From Planctomycetes bacterium RIFOXYC2_FULL_41_27 (lineage in GTDB: Bacteria > Planctomycetota > Brocadiia > Brocadiales > Brocadiaceae), in the NCBI GenBank assembly GCA_001828645.1, contig MHZD01000077.1, forward strand, positions 1 through 8,894: a stretch of 8,894 nucleotides of DNA. The letters run 5' to 3'. Each line of letters starts with the position of its first letter. Position 1 is the stretch's first letter. Below the pieces are notes generated by a model. The model saw only the letters and a program-made list of their open reading frames with translations. It was not told the origin of the DNA and made no database searches. Both the position numbers and the translations under genes were made by a program. This document shows positions 1 to 6,354 of this stretch, piece by piece.

Positions 1-150
1 ATTGAAAAATCTAGTCACAGAGGATACAAAGAAATTTATGCTACTAATTGTAATTACTCACAGATGCTTGTCAATGCTTTATTTTGCCACAAGTCCGGCG
101 ACTTTATAAAGAGGCGTGAACAACCTCTCTGCTTTTTATTAGATTGTTAG
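1..150 (+). CDS. Possible C-terminal tail of a gene entering from the left edge (uncertain)
   Basis: Reading from base 1, one frame stays open for 49 codons to a TAG at 148-150. A second frame (from base 2) is also open, to a TAA at 107-109. The frame-1 peptide ends in a basic then hydrophobic stretch (IKRREQPLCFLLDC) that I do not recognise as any family. Two competing open frames in AT-rich DNA make either one weak evidence. If the second frame is the real one, its stop lies directly before the hairpin at 110-128. It may equally be non-coding. Confidence 0.2.
   Translation: MEKSSHRGYKEIYATNCNYSQMLVNALFCHKSGDFIKRREQPLCFLLDC
110..137 (+). terminator. Weak candidate Rho-independent terminator
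   Basis: A 5-bp stem (AGAGG at 110-114 with CCTCT at 124-128, 9-nt loop) is followed within a few bases by a run of five T (133-137). A second perfect 5-bp hairpin with loop CGGC lies just upstream (91-104). Both stems are short, so this would be an inefficient terminator at best. Its position after a possible gene tail at the left edge is the main support. Confidence 0.25.
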
Positions 151-191
151 TAATTCGTATTTGACCTTGTTACCAATATTGTGCTTTATTC

Positions 192-223
192 TTGACATAA
201 ATTTTCTATAATATTAGTATAAT
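192..223 (+). promoter_or_regulatory. Candidate sigma-70-type promoter region
   Basis: A perfect -35 hexamer TTGACA (192-197) is followed by TAGTAT at 17-bp spacing (215-220, 4 of 6 matches). Two perfect TATAAT boxes are also present at 207-212 and 218-223, but their spacings from TTGACA (9 and 20 bp) are not optimal. The stretch is AT-rich, so chance matches are likely. It is the best promoter candidate before the sensor kinase gene, about 240 nt upstream of its start codon. Confidence 0.4.
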
Positions 224-330
224 AAAGTTTGTCACGTCCAATAGTTACAACTAAATTTAATGTTAAGGAATTTTCAATCTTTTGTGATTCCACTCTAAAA
301 AGAGGGCATAAAGGGGTGTGTAAGTTTGCC

Positions 331-350
331 GCAACCCCCCCCAGCCCCTA
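331..350. repeat. Possible fragment of the C-rich repeat family seen at 5034-5121
   Basis: This stretch (GCAAC, eight C, AGCCCCTA) resembles the reverse complement of 5050-5066, which reads ACAACCCCCTAGCCCCC. The match is short and of low complexity. It directly abuts the GTAG-type double hairpin beginning at 351, which would suit one repeat landing in or next to another. Chance similarity cannot be excluded. Confidence 0.25.
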
Positions 351-410
351 TGGTAGGTCAGGCGTCCCCGCCTGACATTATGATGACAAGCGGGGACGCT
401 TGTCCTACCA
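351..410. repeat. REP/BIME-like element: two GTAG-headed hairpins in inverted orientation
   Basis: The left unit is TG, GTAG (353-356), then a hairpin with a perfect 8-bp stem and 4-nt loop (357-364, loop 365-368 TCCC, 369-376). After 8 spacer bases the right unit mirrors it: stem 385-392, loop GGGA 393-396, stem 397-404, then CTAC (405-408) and CA. The two 26-nt arms are inverted copies differing at four positions. These form two base pairs within each hairpin, so each stem stays perfect. A GTAG tetranucleotide 5' of a hairpin, arranged as a head-out inverted pair, is the layout of REP/BIME elements mobilised by RAYT (TnpA-REP) Y1 transposases. No such transposase is in this window, so the element would depend on one elsewhere. 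Confidence 0.75.
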
Positions 411-465
411 ATAAGTGGAGCTTAAAATCGCTGCCGAAAGCGACCTAATTTAATAATATAAATTT

Positions 466-2832
466 ATGATGCAAAAGAGAAACAATATTCTCGTTATCGA
501 TGATGATAATCTGATGCGAGTATCATTAAAAAGTCTCCTGGAAGAAAATGGATACCATGTTTATACCGTGTCTTCCGGAGACGAAGCCGTTCAAATACTG
601 GGCAAACACGGTGTAGATTTAATCCTCTTCGACCTCAGACTACACGATGTCAGCGAGCTTTCGTTAGTAAACAAGATTAAAGAGTCCTCTCCCAATGCAA
701 TCATTCTTGTCATGATTGACCAAAACAAAATCAAAACAGTAATTAATACCGTGTGTTTAGATACTGTTGACTATATCCTAAAACCGTTTGACTCTGATTA
801 TTTAAAGAAGACCGTTGAAAAAGCCCTTTACAAGCAACAGTTGGAGGCTAGTCTTAAAAAGACACTGCTAGAAGAAGAAATTATTAGCAATATCAATAAA
901 ACTATTGCCACCAGTTTAGATATTCGGGAAGTTTTTCCAACGTTATGTAATGAATTAAAGAAGGTTATTTCATTTGATCGTGCTTGTTTAATTATTTCAA
1001 ATGAACAGGGGCAATGGTTTCAGGTGTTTGCACTAACGAAGACGTACAACTTTAGCGAGATTAATGAGGGTGGATCTTTTCCATTGTCCGGCAGCCTCCT
1101 TGAAGAAGTTGTCAAGACTGGGAAACCTGTCATAGCCAATAATACGGGAAAAGGTCGTTTTTGGACAGACAATGTATTACTTAAAGAAGGAATACACTCT
1201 CGGCTCGGATTCCCGCTTACCTATAAGGGCAAAGTACTTGGCGCCTTTACCTTTGGCAGTGGAAAAACAAACAGTTTTAGTGAACACTCCTATTACTATC
1301 TCTGGCAGATAGCGCCACAGCTTGCCATTGCACTCGAAAATACAAAGCTGTTTAGCCGCATTAAAACCTCGGAAGAACGTTACAAGACTTTATTTAATAA
1401 CGCTGCCGATTCCATGATGATGCTGGATCTCAACGGAAAAATTCTCACGATAAACCAGCGAGAAGAAGAAATTATTGGTTACAAAATGGAAGAGCTTTTG
1501 GGCAAGTATATTTATGATTTTTTACCTGACGCATCAAAAAAATCTGTGACGAAACTTCTTCCAATAGCAGTTAACACCAAAGTTCAAACAACCGAAATTG
1601 AAGTCATCGGTAAAAACCAACAAGCCTTAGTAATGGAACTGGATATCTCTGTGGTGAAAGACGAGCATAATGTTTTATACATGCTCGCACACTTTCGAGA
1701 TATAACCAGAAGAAAATTTCTCGAATTGGAGTTAAAAGAAGAAAAGGAAAAACTGGATAATATCGTGAGTGAAATAGGGGCAGATCTCTTAGTCGTTAAT
1801 CGGGACTATAAAATATGCTGGGCTAATAAACGATTAATCGAAAATCACACGTTAGGTAAGAACATCATAAATCGTACCTGTTTTGATGCCTATTGTCGTC
1901 TTAAATCTGTTCCCAATGATTGTCCCTCTATCAAGGTGTTTAAGACAGGGAAAATAAATCAAACCGAGTATATCATTCATAGGCAACATAAAAAAATATT
2001 TTTCAACGTAACCAGTTCCCCTATTTTTGATAAAGAGGGAAAGGTTGTGCAGGTACTGGAATTGTTTCAGGACATCACAGCAAGAAAACTAGACGAAGAA
2101 AAACAGAAAGAATTGCAACTGCAATTGGTACACTCCGACAGGTTAATCTCTATTGGACGAGTTGCAGCCGGGGTGGCTCATGAAATTAATACACCCCTCG
2201 CCATACTTTCAGGCATAATACAGGGTTTTCTCGAAAGAAATAATACGTTCACAAGGGAGACCGTAAAAGAATTCAGGACGATGCAAAAGGTAACAAAACG
2301 TATTGAGAAAACGGTAGATTCGTTATTAGACCTATCTCACTCCGAGGGAAACGAACATCCGAAACCCATTAATATTAATGAATTAATTAAAAACACGGTC
2401 TCCCTTATTATCGAACAGTTTACGGCAAAAAACAAAAATATCACCTTAAAACTCTCTTCACGATTGCCTCAAATCAAAGGATTTACAGAGCAATTGCAGC
2501 AGGTATTTATGAATTTACTCATCAATGCCGACGACGCCACTTCGACTGGCGATACCATTTCAATTGCCACAGCTCAAAAAGACAAAAATACCATCTCAAT
2601 CAGTTTTAAAGACACTGGCACCGGTATTCATAGGAACTGTCTGTCTAAAATCTTTGACCCATTCTTCACAACAAAAGAAGTGGGGAAAGGAACGGGACTT
2701 GGTCTATCGATTACGCATGGAATTATAGAAAGGCATCATGGTACAATTCATGTCAAGAGTAAAATAGGTAGAGGTACTACCTTTGATATCAATTTACCCA
2801 TAGATTTTGGAAAGGCGACAGTCCATGGATAG
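466..2832 (+). CDS. Soluble multi-domain sensor histidine kinase with N-terminal receiver (REC-GAF-PAS-PAS-HisKA-HATPase)
   Basis: This 788-residue protein has no membrane segment, so it is probably cytosolic. In order I see a receiver (about 6-125; acidic D12-D14, phosphoacceptor D56, K106), a linker helix, a GAF domain (about 139-295), two PAS domains (about 300-420 and 431-540), a HisKA dimerisation domain (H572 in HEINTP) and an ATPase domain (about 670-782; N687, D716-x-G718-x-G720, FDPFFTTK, GKGTGLGL), similar to NtrB-type kinases. E573 to T576 fits the ExxT/N phosphatase motif, so both kinase and phosphatase activity are plausible. Oddities: the conserved receiver Thr/Ser is Ile84, and PAS2 carries C472, C477 and C486. 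The first of two tandem ATGs is taken as start; no clear Shine-Dalgarno precedes it. It overlaps the response regulator gene by 8 nt, which strongly suggests a cognate pair. The signal sensed is unknown. Confidence 0.93.
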   Translation: MMQKRNNILVIDDDNLMRVSLKSLLEENGYHVYTVSSGDEAVQILGKHGVDLILFDLRLHDVSELSLVNKIKESSPNAIILVMIDQNKIKTVINTVCLDTVDYILKPFDSDYLKKTVEKALYKQQLEASLKKTLLEEEIISNINKTIATSLDIREVFPTLCNELKKVISFDRACLIISNEQGQWFQVFALTKTYNFSEINEGGSFPLSGSLLEEVVKTGKPVIANNTGKGRFWTDNVLLKEGIHSRLGFPLTYKGKVLGAFTFGSGKTNSFSEHSYYYLWQIAPQLAIALENTKLFSRIKTSEERYKTLFNNAADSMMMLDLNGKILTINQREEEIIGYKMEELLGKYIYDFLPDASKKSVTKLLPIAVNTKVQTTEIEVIGKNQQALVMELDISVVKDEHNVLYMLAHFRDITRRKFLELELKEEKEKLDNIVSEIGADLLVVNRDYKICWANKRLIENHTLGKNIINRTCFDAYCRLKSVPNDCPSIKVFKTGKINQTEYIIHRQHKKIFFNVTSSPIFDKEGKVVQVLELFQDITARKLDEEKQKELQLQLVHSDRLISIGRVAAGVAHEINTPLAILSGIIQGFLERNNTFTRETVKEFRTMQKVTKRIEKTVDSLLDLSHSEGNEHPKPININELIKNTVSLIIEQFTAKNKNITLKLSSRLPQIKGFTEQLQQVFMNLLINADDATSTGDTISIATAQKDKNTISISFKDTGTGIHRNCLSKIFDPFFTTKEVGKGTGLGLSITHGIIERHHGTIHVKSKIGRGTTFDINLPIDFGKATVHG
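2811..2815 (+). promoter_or_regulatory. Ribosome binding site that sets the regulator start at 2825
   Basis: AAAGG at 2811-2815 lies 9 nt before the ATG at 2825. The frame could also open at a TTG at 2807, but that would place this AAAGG inside the gene and add six residues before the receiver. The ATG gives the usual receiver start (MDRGIKILVVDDD), so it is preferred. The site lies within the end of the kinase gene, consistent with coupled translation. Confidence 0.65.
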
Positions 2833-3448
2833 AGGAATAAAAATATTAGTCGTAGACGATGACAAGGACTATAATTTATATTTAACCAAATTCCTGTCTG
2901 ATGAAGGATACCTTGCCAAAGGCATTCCCAAACCGATGGATACACTGCCCACATTGGAACAGGAAAAGTATCAGATTGTCATACTCGATCTAAAAATGCC
3001 GCAAATAAACGGTACAGAATTACTCAAAGAAATAAAATCGAAATATCCAAATATTTGTGTTATCATATTAACGGGATACCCTTCTTTTAAAACAGCCGTT
3101 GAGACGATGAAGCTTGATGCATTTGACTACTTAAAAAAGCCATTTGATTTAAATGATTTACGAAGGGCACTCAATAATGCGCAAAAAACGTATTGCCTTA
3201 TTGGAAGCTCAAAGGATAAGCTCAAAAGTTCTGTGGGAAAGAAACTTAAATTTTTAAGAAAAAGTAAAAGAATCACACAGAAGCAATTAGCAAACCGTAC
3301 CAGTTTATCGCCGAGTTTGCTGTCACAGATAGAAAATGGACAAATCGCAACCTCTCTTGCTACTCTGGATAAATTATCATCGGCGCTTAACGTTAAAATA
3401 TCATATTTTCTTGATGAAGAGGTCGTTGAAGTTACAGCGAATGAATAG
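2825..3448 (+). CDS. Response regulator with XRE/Cro-type helix-turn-helix output (REC-HTH_3)
   Basis: From the ATG at 2825 the product has 207 residues. Residues 4-120 form a canonical receiver: D11-D13 acidic pocket, phosphoacceptor D55, switch T83 and K105 in KKPF. After a short linker, residues about 137-198 form an XRE/HTH_3 DNA-binding domain, with helix-turn-helix around 151-172 (TQKQLAN through SQIENG) and an ending in ISYFLDE. That ending resembles the HTH of regulators that usually carry a C-terminal cupin, which is absent here. Most response regulators use OmpR, NarL or NtrC-type outputs, so REC-XRE is uncommon. The gene starts inside the end of the kinase gene and is very probably its partner. 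It ends 50 nt before hldE with no terminator visible between, so control of the heptose genes is a reasonable but unproven idea. Confidence 0.92.
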   Translation: MDRGIKILVVDDDKDYNLYLTKFLSDEGYLAKGIPKPMDTLPTLEQEKYQIVILDLKMPQINGTELLKEIKSKYPNICVIILTGYPSFKTAVETMKLDAFDYLKKPFDLNDLRRALNNAQKTYCLIGSSKDKLKSSVGKKLKFLRKSKRITQKQLANRTSLSPSLLSQIENGQIATSLATLDKLSSALNVKISYFLDEEVVEVTANE

Positions 3449-3498
3449 ATAGGATATCAGACTTTTATACAGCGTTATTTTTGCAGGAGTTTTACTGA

Positions 3499-5022
3499 AT
3501 GGACAAACTGATCAATATCATCTCAAATTTAGGTTCTCCAAAAATCATGGTTATCGGGGATCTGATGCTCGATAAATATGTATGGGGCGAGGTAAAACGC
3601 ATCTCACAGGAGGCCCCTATCCCAATCATCAATGTCTCGTCTGAAGATGTTCGGCCAGGAGGCGCTGGAAGTGTTGTAAATAATTTAAAAACATTGGGAG
3701 CACAGGTATTTGTCTGTGGAATTATTGGGGATGATGCACATGGACATGCGCTCATGAACATTTTCAAGCAACTTGGAGCAGATACGGCAGGAATTATGGT
3801 TGATAAAAGCCGTCCAACCATCATGAAAATGCGTTTCATGGGGCACTTGCAAACCGCTGGGAAAGGGGTACAGCAACTCCTGCGGGTTGATTACGAAAAG
3901 ACGCATGTTATATCTGCCGAAATCGAAACACAGCTTAATAACTATTTAAATAAAACCATACCGTCATGCGATGTTGTCCTGGTTTCTGATATGAATAAAG
4001 GATTACTTTCACATTCATTTCTGAAAACAATAGTAACGCTTTGCAAAAAACATAAAAAGACTGCGATTGTCGACCCCAAGCTTGTAAACGATTATTCCTG
4101 TTACGAAGGTTTTACAGCCATGACCCCTAACAGGAATGAAACCGAATTTGCCACCGGAATAAAAATCACCGATAACGACAGCCTGCATCGTGCCGGAAAT
4201 AAACTCGTTTCAAACCTTTCACTGGAGTATTGCGTCATTACCATTGATAAAGACGGCATGTTCCTGTATCACAAAAATGGAGGTGGAAAGATAATACCGA
4301 CCGTTCCACGTGCCGTATTTGATGTGACAGGCGCGGGTGATATGGTGCTCAGCATGTTTGGCATGGTAGTCGGGAGTGGTCATGGTTTTGAGGAGGCTGC
4401 GCCACTTGCCAATATTGCAGCCGGAATAGAAGTTGGAAAGATTGGCGCAACCCCGGTCAGTAAAGGTGAAATTATGAGTGAACTCATGGGTGTCAAAAAT
4501 CAATTTTCTGGTAAAATTAAGGATGTCGAAATACTCGCAGGTATACTGAATGAACACAGAAAGAAAAATGATAAAATTGTCTTCACAAATGGCTGTTTTG
4601 ATATATTACACATTGGACATATTGAATATCTTAAATTTGCTCGGAAACAGGGCGATTTGCTTGTGGTAGGTTTGAATACCGATAGATCCGTCAAGAGTCT
4701 GAAAGGCCCCACACGCCCCTTTGTTTCCGAAGTAGAACGTGCAAAAATGCTTTCCGCATTGGAAGACGTAACTTACGTAGTGCTCTTTGACGAGCAGACC
4801 CCCTTGAATTTGATATCGGCCGTAAAACCCGACGTACTGGTAAAAGGGGAAGATTGGAAAGATGCTGGCGCAGTAGGCAGCGAAATTGTTGAATCCTACG
4901 GGGGAAAAGTCGTGTTTGCACCCTTTGTAGAAGGAGTTTCAACTACCAACATAGTTTCCAGAATAATCAAACAGCATAGCGAAACGGAAACATTAAAAGA
5001 CGCCGTTGGTCAAACTTCTTAA
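3499..5022 (+). CDS. hldE: Bifunctional heptose 7-phosphate kinase / heptose 1-phosphate adenylyltransferase
   Basis: HldE performs two non-consecutive steps to ADP-D-glycero-beta-D-manno-heptose in the cytoplasm: phosphorylation of heptose 7-phosphate at C1, then adenylylation after GmhB has removed the C7 phosphate. The 507-residue protein is slightly longer than the E. coli enzyme (477). Residues about 10-330 form a PfkB/ribokinase domain with PGGA near 53-56, TPNRNE, and the DVTGAGD motif with catalytic base D281. Residues about 355-495 form the cytidylyltransferase-like domain with TNGCFD, the H371-I-G-H374 nucleotide-binding motif and a C-terminal EGVSTTNIVSRI motif typical of this enzyme. 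The N of the PfkB GGAxN signature is S58, a minor oddity. AGGAG at 3485-3489, 9 nt before the ATG, supports the start. It heads the hldE-gmhA-gmhB cluster but is separated from gmhA by a palindromic repeat. Confidence 0.96.
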   Translation: MDKLINIISNLGSPKIMVIGDLMLDKYVWGEVKRISQEAPIPIINVSSEDVRPGGAGSVVNNLKTLGAQVFVCGIIGDDAHGHALMNIFKQLGADTAGIMVDKSRPTIMKMRFMGHLQTAGKGVQQLLRVDYEKTHVISAEIETQLNNYLNKTIPSCDVVLVSDMNKGLLSHSFLKTIVTLCKKHKKTAIVDPKLVNDYSCYEGFTAMTPNRNETEFATGIKITDNDSLHRAGNKLVSNLSLEYCVITIDKDGMFLYHKNGGGKIIPTVPRAVFDVTGAGDMVLSMFGMVVGSGHGFEEAAPLANIAAGIEVGKIGATPVSKGEIMSELMGVKNQFSGKIKDVEILAGILNEHRKKNDKIVFTNGCFDILHIGHIEYLKFARKQGDLLVVGLNTDRSVKSLKGPTRPFVSEVERAKMLSALEDVTYVVLFDEQTPLNLISAVKPDVLVKGEDWKDAGAVGSEIVESYGGKVVFAPFVEGVSTTNIVSRIIKQHSETETLKDAVGQTS

Positions 5023-5033
5023 ATAATATAGAA

Positions 5034-5121
5034 AATCCCCCTTAGAAAAGGGGGCTAGGGGGTTGTAAAATAGCCCAGAAAAAGCACAACCCCCTGAATC
5101 CCCCTTTGTTAAGGGGGACTT
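5034..5121. repeat. Nested C-rich/G-rich inverted repeat (MITE-like) between hldE and gmhA
   Basis: There are two near-identical hairpins in inverted orientation. The left is CCCCCTT (5037-5043), loop AGAA, AAGGGGG (5048-5054). The right is CCCCCTT (5100-5106), loop TGTT, AAGGGGG (5111-5117). Both stems are perfect 7 bp. Each has an inward tail: GGGGGTTGT (5058-5066) and ACAACCCCC (5086-5094) are perfect 9-bp complements. The whole can therefore fold either as two small hairpins or as one long hairpin with a 19-nt loop. It fills most of the 132-bp hldE-gmhA gap. No T-run follows, so it is not a standard intrinsic terminator, though it could attenuate or stabilise the mRNA. The symmetric structure and intergenic placement suggest a small non-autonomous mobile repeat. 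No target-site duplication is evident. Confidence 0.75.
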
Positions 5122-5154
5122 AAACGGAATAACTCAAATGGAAAACGAATTCTT

Positions 5155-5733
5155 ATGGACGATATAGAATTACAACTACAGGAAAGCATCGATACCAAAA
5201 AGGCATTATTATCGGCTAATCTCGATATAATTAGAAAAATAGCTGATACGGTAGTAAAAGCATTCAAAAACAACCATCGCATCTATCTCATTGGCAATGG
5301 TGGTAGCGCTGCAGATGCACAGCACATTGCCGGTGAGCTAATTGGAAGGTTCAAAATGAACCGACGCCCCCTCCCTGCCGTTGCCCTGACAACCAATACT
5401 TCTGTAATTACTGCTCTTGCAAATGATTTTGGGTATGATACCTGCTTTACCAGACAAGTCGAGGCGCTGGCTAACAGAGGCGACGTTATCCTGGCTTTTA
5501 GCACCAGCGGAAATTCAAAAGGCATTGTAGATGCAGTCAAAGTCGCAAGGAATATGGGGGCGATTACCATTGGATTCACCGGGAAGGACGGCGGTCTCTT
5601 AGGCAGTGCAGCCGATATCTGCTTGAAAATTCCATCAACCAACACACCTCGAATACAGGAATGTCATATCACCGTTGGACATATCGTATGCTCGATTGTC
5701 GAAAAAGAACTTTTTGGGGCAGCAAATAAGTGA
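5155..5733 (+). CDS. gmhA: Sedoheptulose 7-phosphate isomerase
   Basis: GmhA converts sedoheptulose 7-phosphate to D-glycero-D-manno-heptose 7-phosphate, the first committed step to ADP-heptose. The 192-residue product matches the usual length (E. coli GmhA is 192). It is a single SIS domain with NGGSAADAQH (48-57), AGELIGRF with E61, FSTSGNS for phosphate binding, and IQECHITVGH near the C-terminus. E61 and H176 align with the catalytic Glu and His of the family. H57, E61, Q168 and H176 match the zinc-site pattern described for the Burkholderia enzyme. The ATG at 5155 is the only start in frame after an in-frame TAA at 5110-5112 inside the palindromic repeat. Its Shine-Dalgarno is poor (GGAA at 5140-5143). 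The stop overlaps the gmhB start as GTGA, implying coupled translation. Confidence 0.96.
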   Translation: MDDIELQLQESIDTKKALLSANLDIIRKIADTVVKAFKNNHRIYLIGNGGSAADAQHIAGELIGRFKMNRRPLPAVALTTNTSVITALANDFGYDTCFTRQVEALANRGDVILAFSTSGNSKGIVDAVKVARNMGAITIGFTGKDGGLLGSAADICLKIPSTNTPRIQECHITVGHIVCSIVEKELFGAANK

Positions 5734-6293
5734 ACAAGAAAAAAGCCGTATTTCTTGATCGTGACGGTACTATTGTCGTCCACGAACCTTACGTGAGTTC
5801 CCCCAACCAACTCAAATTATTACCCAATGTCGCCGAAGGTATCCGCCTTTTCAAAGAGCATGGATATCTGGCAATTGTTGTGACCAATCAGTCCGGTGTG
5901 GCCAGGGGACTTTTCAGTGAAGAGCGTTTAATGCTTATCCACAAAAAATTGATGAGCATGCTGAAAGACGAGGGGGTTGATCTCGACGATATCTATTATT
6001 GCCCGCACCACAGAGAAGGGATAATAGAACAATATAGATTGGAATGCGATTGCAGAAAACCCAAGCCAAAAATGCTCCTGGATGCTGCAAAAAAACACAA
6101 TATTGATTTAACACAATCCCTCATGGTTGGGGATTCAGTGGAGTTCGATATGCAGACCGGTAAAAATGCGGGTTGTACGTCTATATTGATAAAGAACGGC
6201 TGTGCGGATGACACAAATAGTAATTCCATATCAGGGATAGATTATGTCGTGAGAGACTTGCTAGAGGCCGCAAGGATTTTTACAAAAAGTTAA
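5730..6293 (+). CDS. gmhB: D-glycero-D-manno-heptose 1,7-bisphosphate phosphatase
   Basis: GmhB is a HAD-family phosphatase that removes the C7 phosphate between the kinase and adenylyltransferase steps of HldE. The 187-residue protein shows motif I D10-R-D12-G-T with nucleophile D10, motif II in VVTNQSG, motif III K110 in CRKPKP, and motif IV GDSVEFD (D135, D140). The zinc-binding loop C91-P-H93 with C106-D-C108 is characteristic of GmhB and the related HisB phosphatase domain. The neighbouring gmhA and hldE settle the assignment to heptose rather than histidine synthesis. The start is GTG at 5730, sharing GTGA with the gmhA stop; GGGG at 5716-5719 serves as ribosome binding site. The gene ends 61 nt from the convergent cutA gene. 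Confidence 0.94.
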   Translation: MNKKKAVFLDRDGTIVVHEPYVSSPNQLKLLPNVAEGIRLFKEHGYLAIVVTNQSGVARGLFSEERLMLIHKKLMSMLKDEGVDLDDIYYCPHHREGIIEQYRLECDCRKPKPKMLLDAAKKHNIDLTQSLMVGDSVEFDMQTGKNAGCTSILIKNGCADDTNSNSISGIDYVVRDLLEAARIFTKS

Positions 6294-6354
6294 AACAGGA
6301 AAGAGTTTGTTATATAGAAATTACGATTAGAATTTGTGAATTATAAAGCGTCTC

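Larger units (their letters stand above)
151..465. other. Non-coding leader upstream of the sensor kinase
   Basis: No convincing gene is visible in these 315 bases. The left half is very AT-rich and holds the promoter-like hexamers at 192-223. The right half holds a C-rich stretch with a run of eight C (335-342), the double hairpin at 351-410, and a short AT-rich tail before the kinase start. If transcription starts near 230, the kinase mRNA would carry an unusually long leader of about 230 nt containing the double hairpin. Confidence 0.6.

Noticed and set aside
61..140. Possible riboswitch or tRNA from the two adjacent small hairpins
   Set aside because: The hairpins do not match a cloverleaf or any riboswitch consensus I know; stems are only 5 bp.
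351..410. CRISPR-like repeat or intrinsic terminator
   Set aside because: There are only two inverted units and no regularly spaced direct repeats; no T-run follows the hairpins, so neither label fits.
3492..3906. Open frames on the - strand across the start of hldE (115 and 73 codons)
   Set aside because: They are antisense to strongly conserved kinase motifs, have no ribosome site and resemble no protein family.
4219..4942. Three - strand open frames within hldE
   Set aside because: They are shadows of hldE; their translations are low-complexity or Cys/Arg-rich with no domain pattern.
5138..5167. Nine-codon frame starting just before gmhA and overlapping its start
   Set aside because: It is very short, out of frame with gmhA and has no ribosome site of its own, so there is no basis to call a leader peptide.
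5283..5645. A 120-codon - strand frame inside gmhA
   Set aside because: It lies fully antisense to the SIS domain; its composition reflects the complementary codons of gmhA.
6294..6354. Bidirectional terminator between the convergent gmhB and cutA genes
   Set aside because: I found only a 4-bp AATT stem and no GC-rich stem with a T-run, so termination here may rely on another mechanism.
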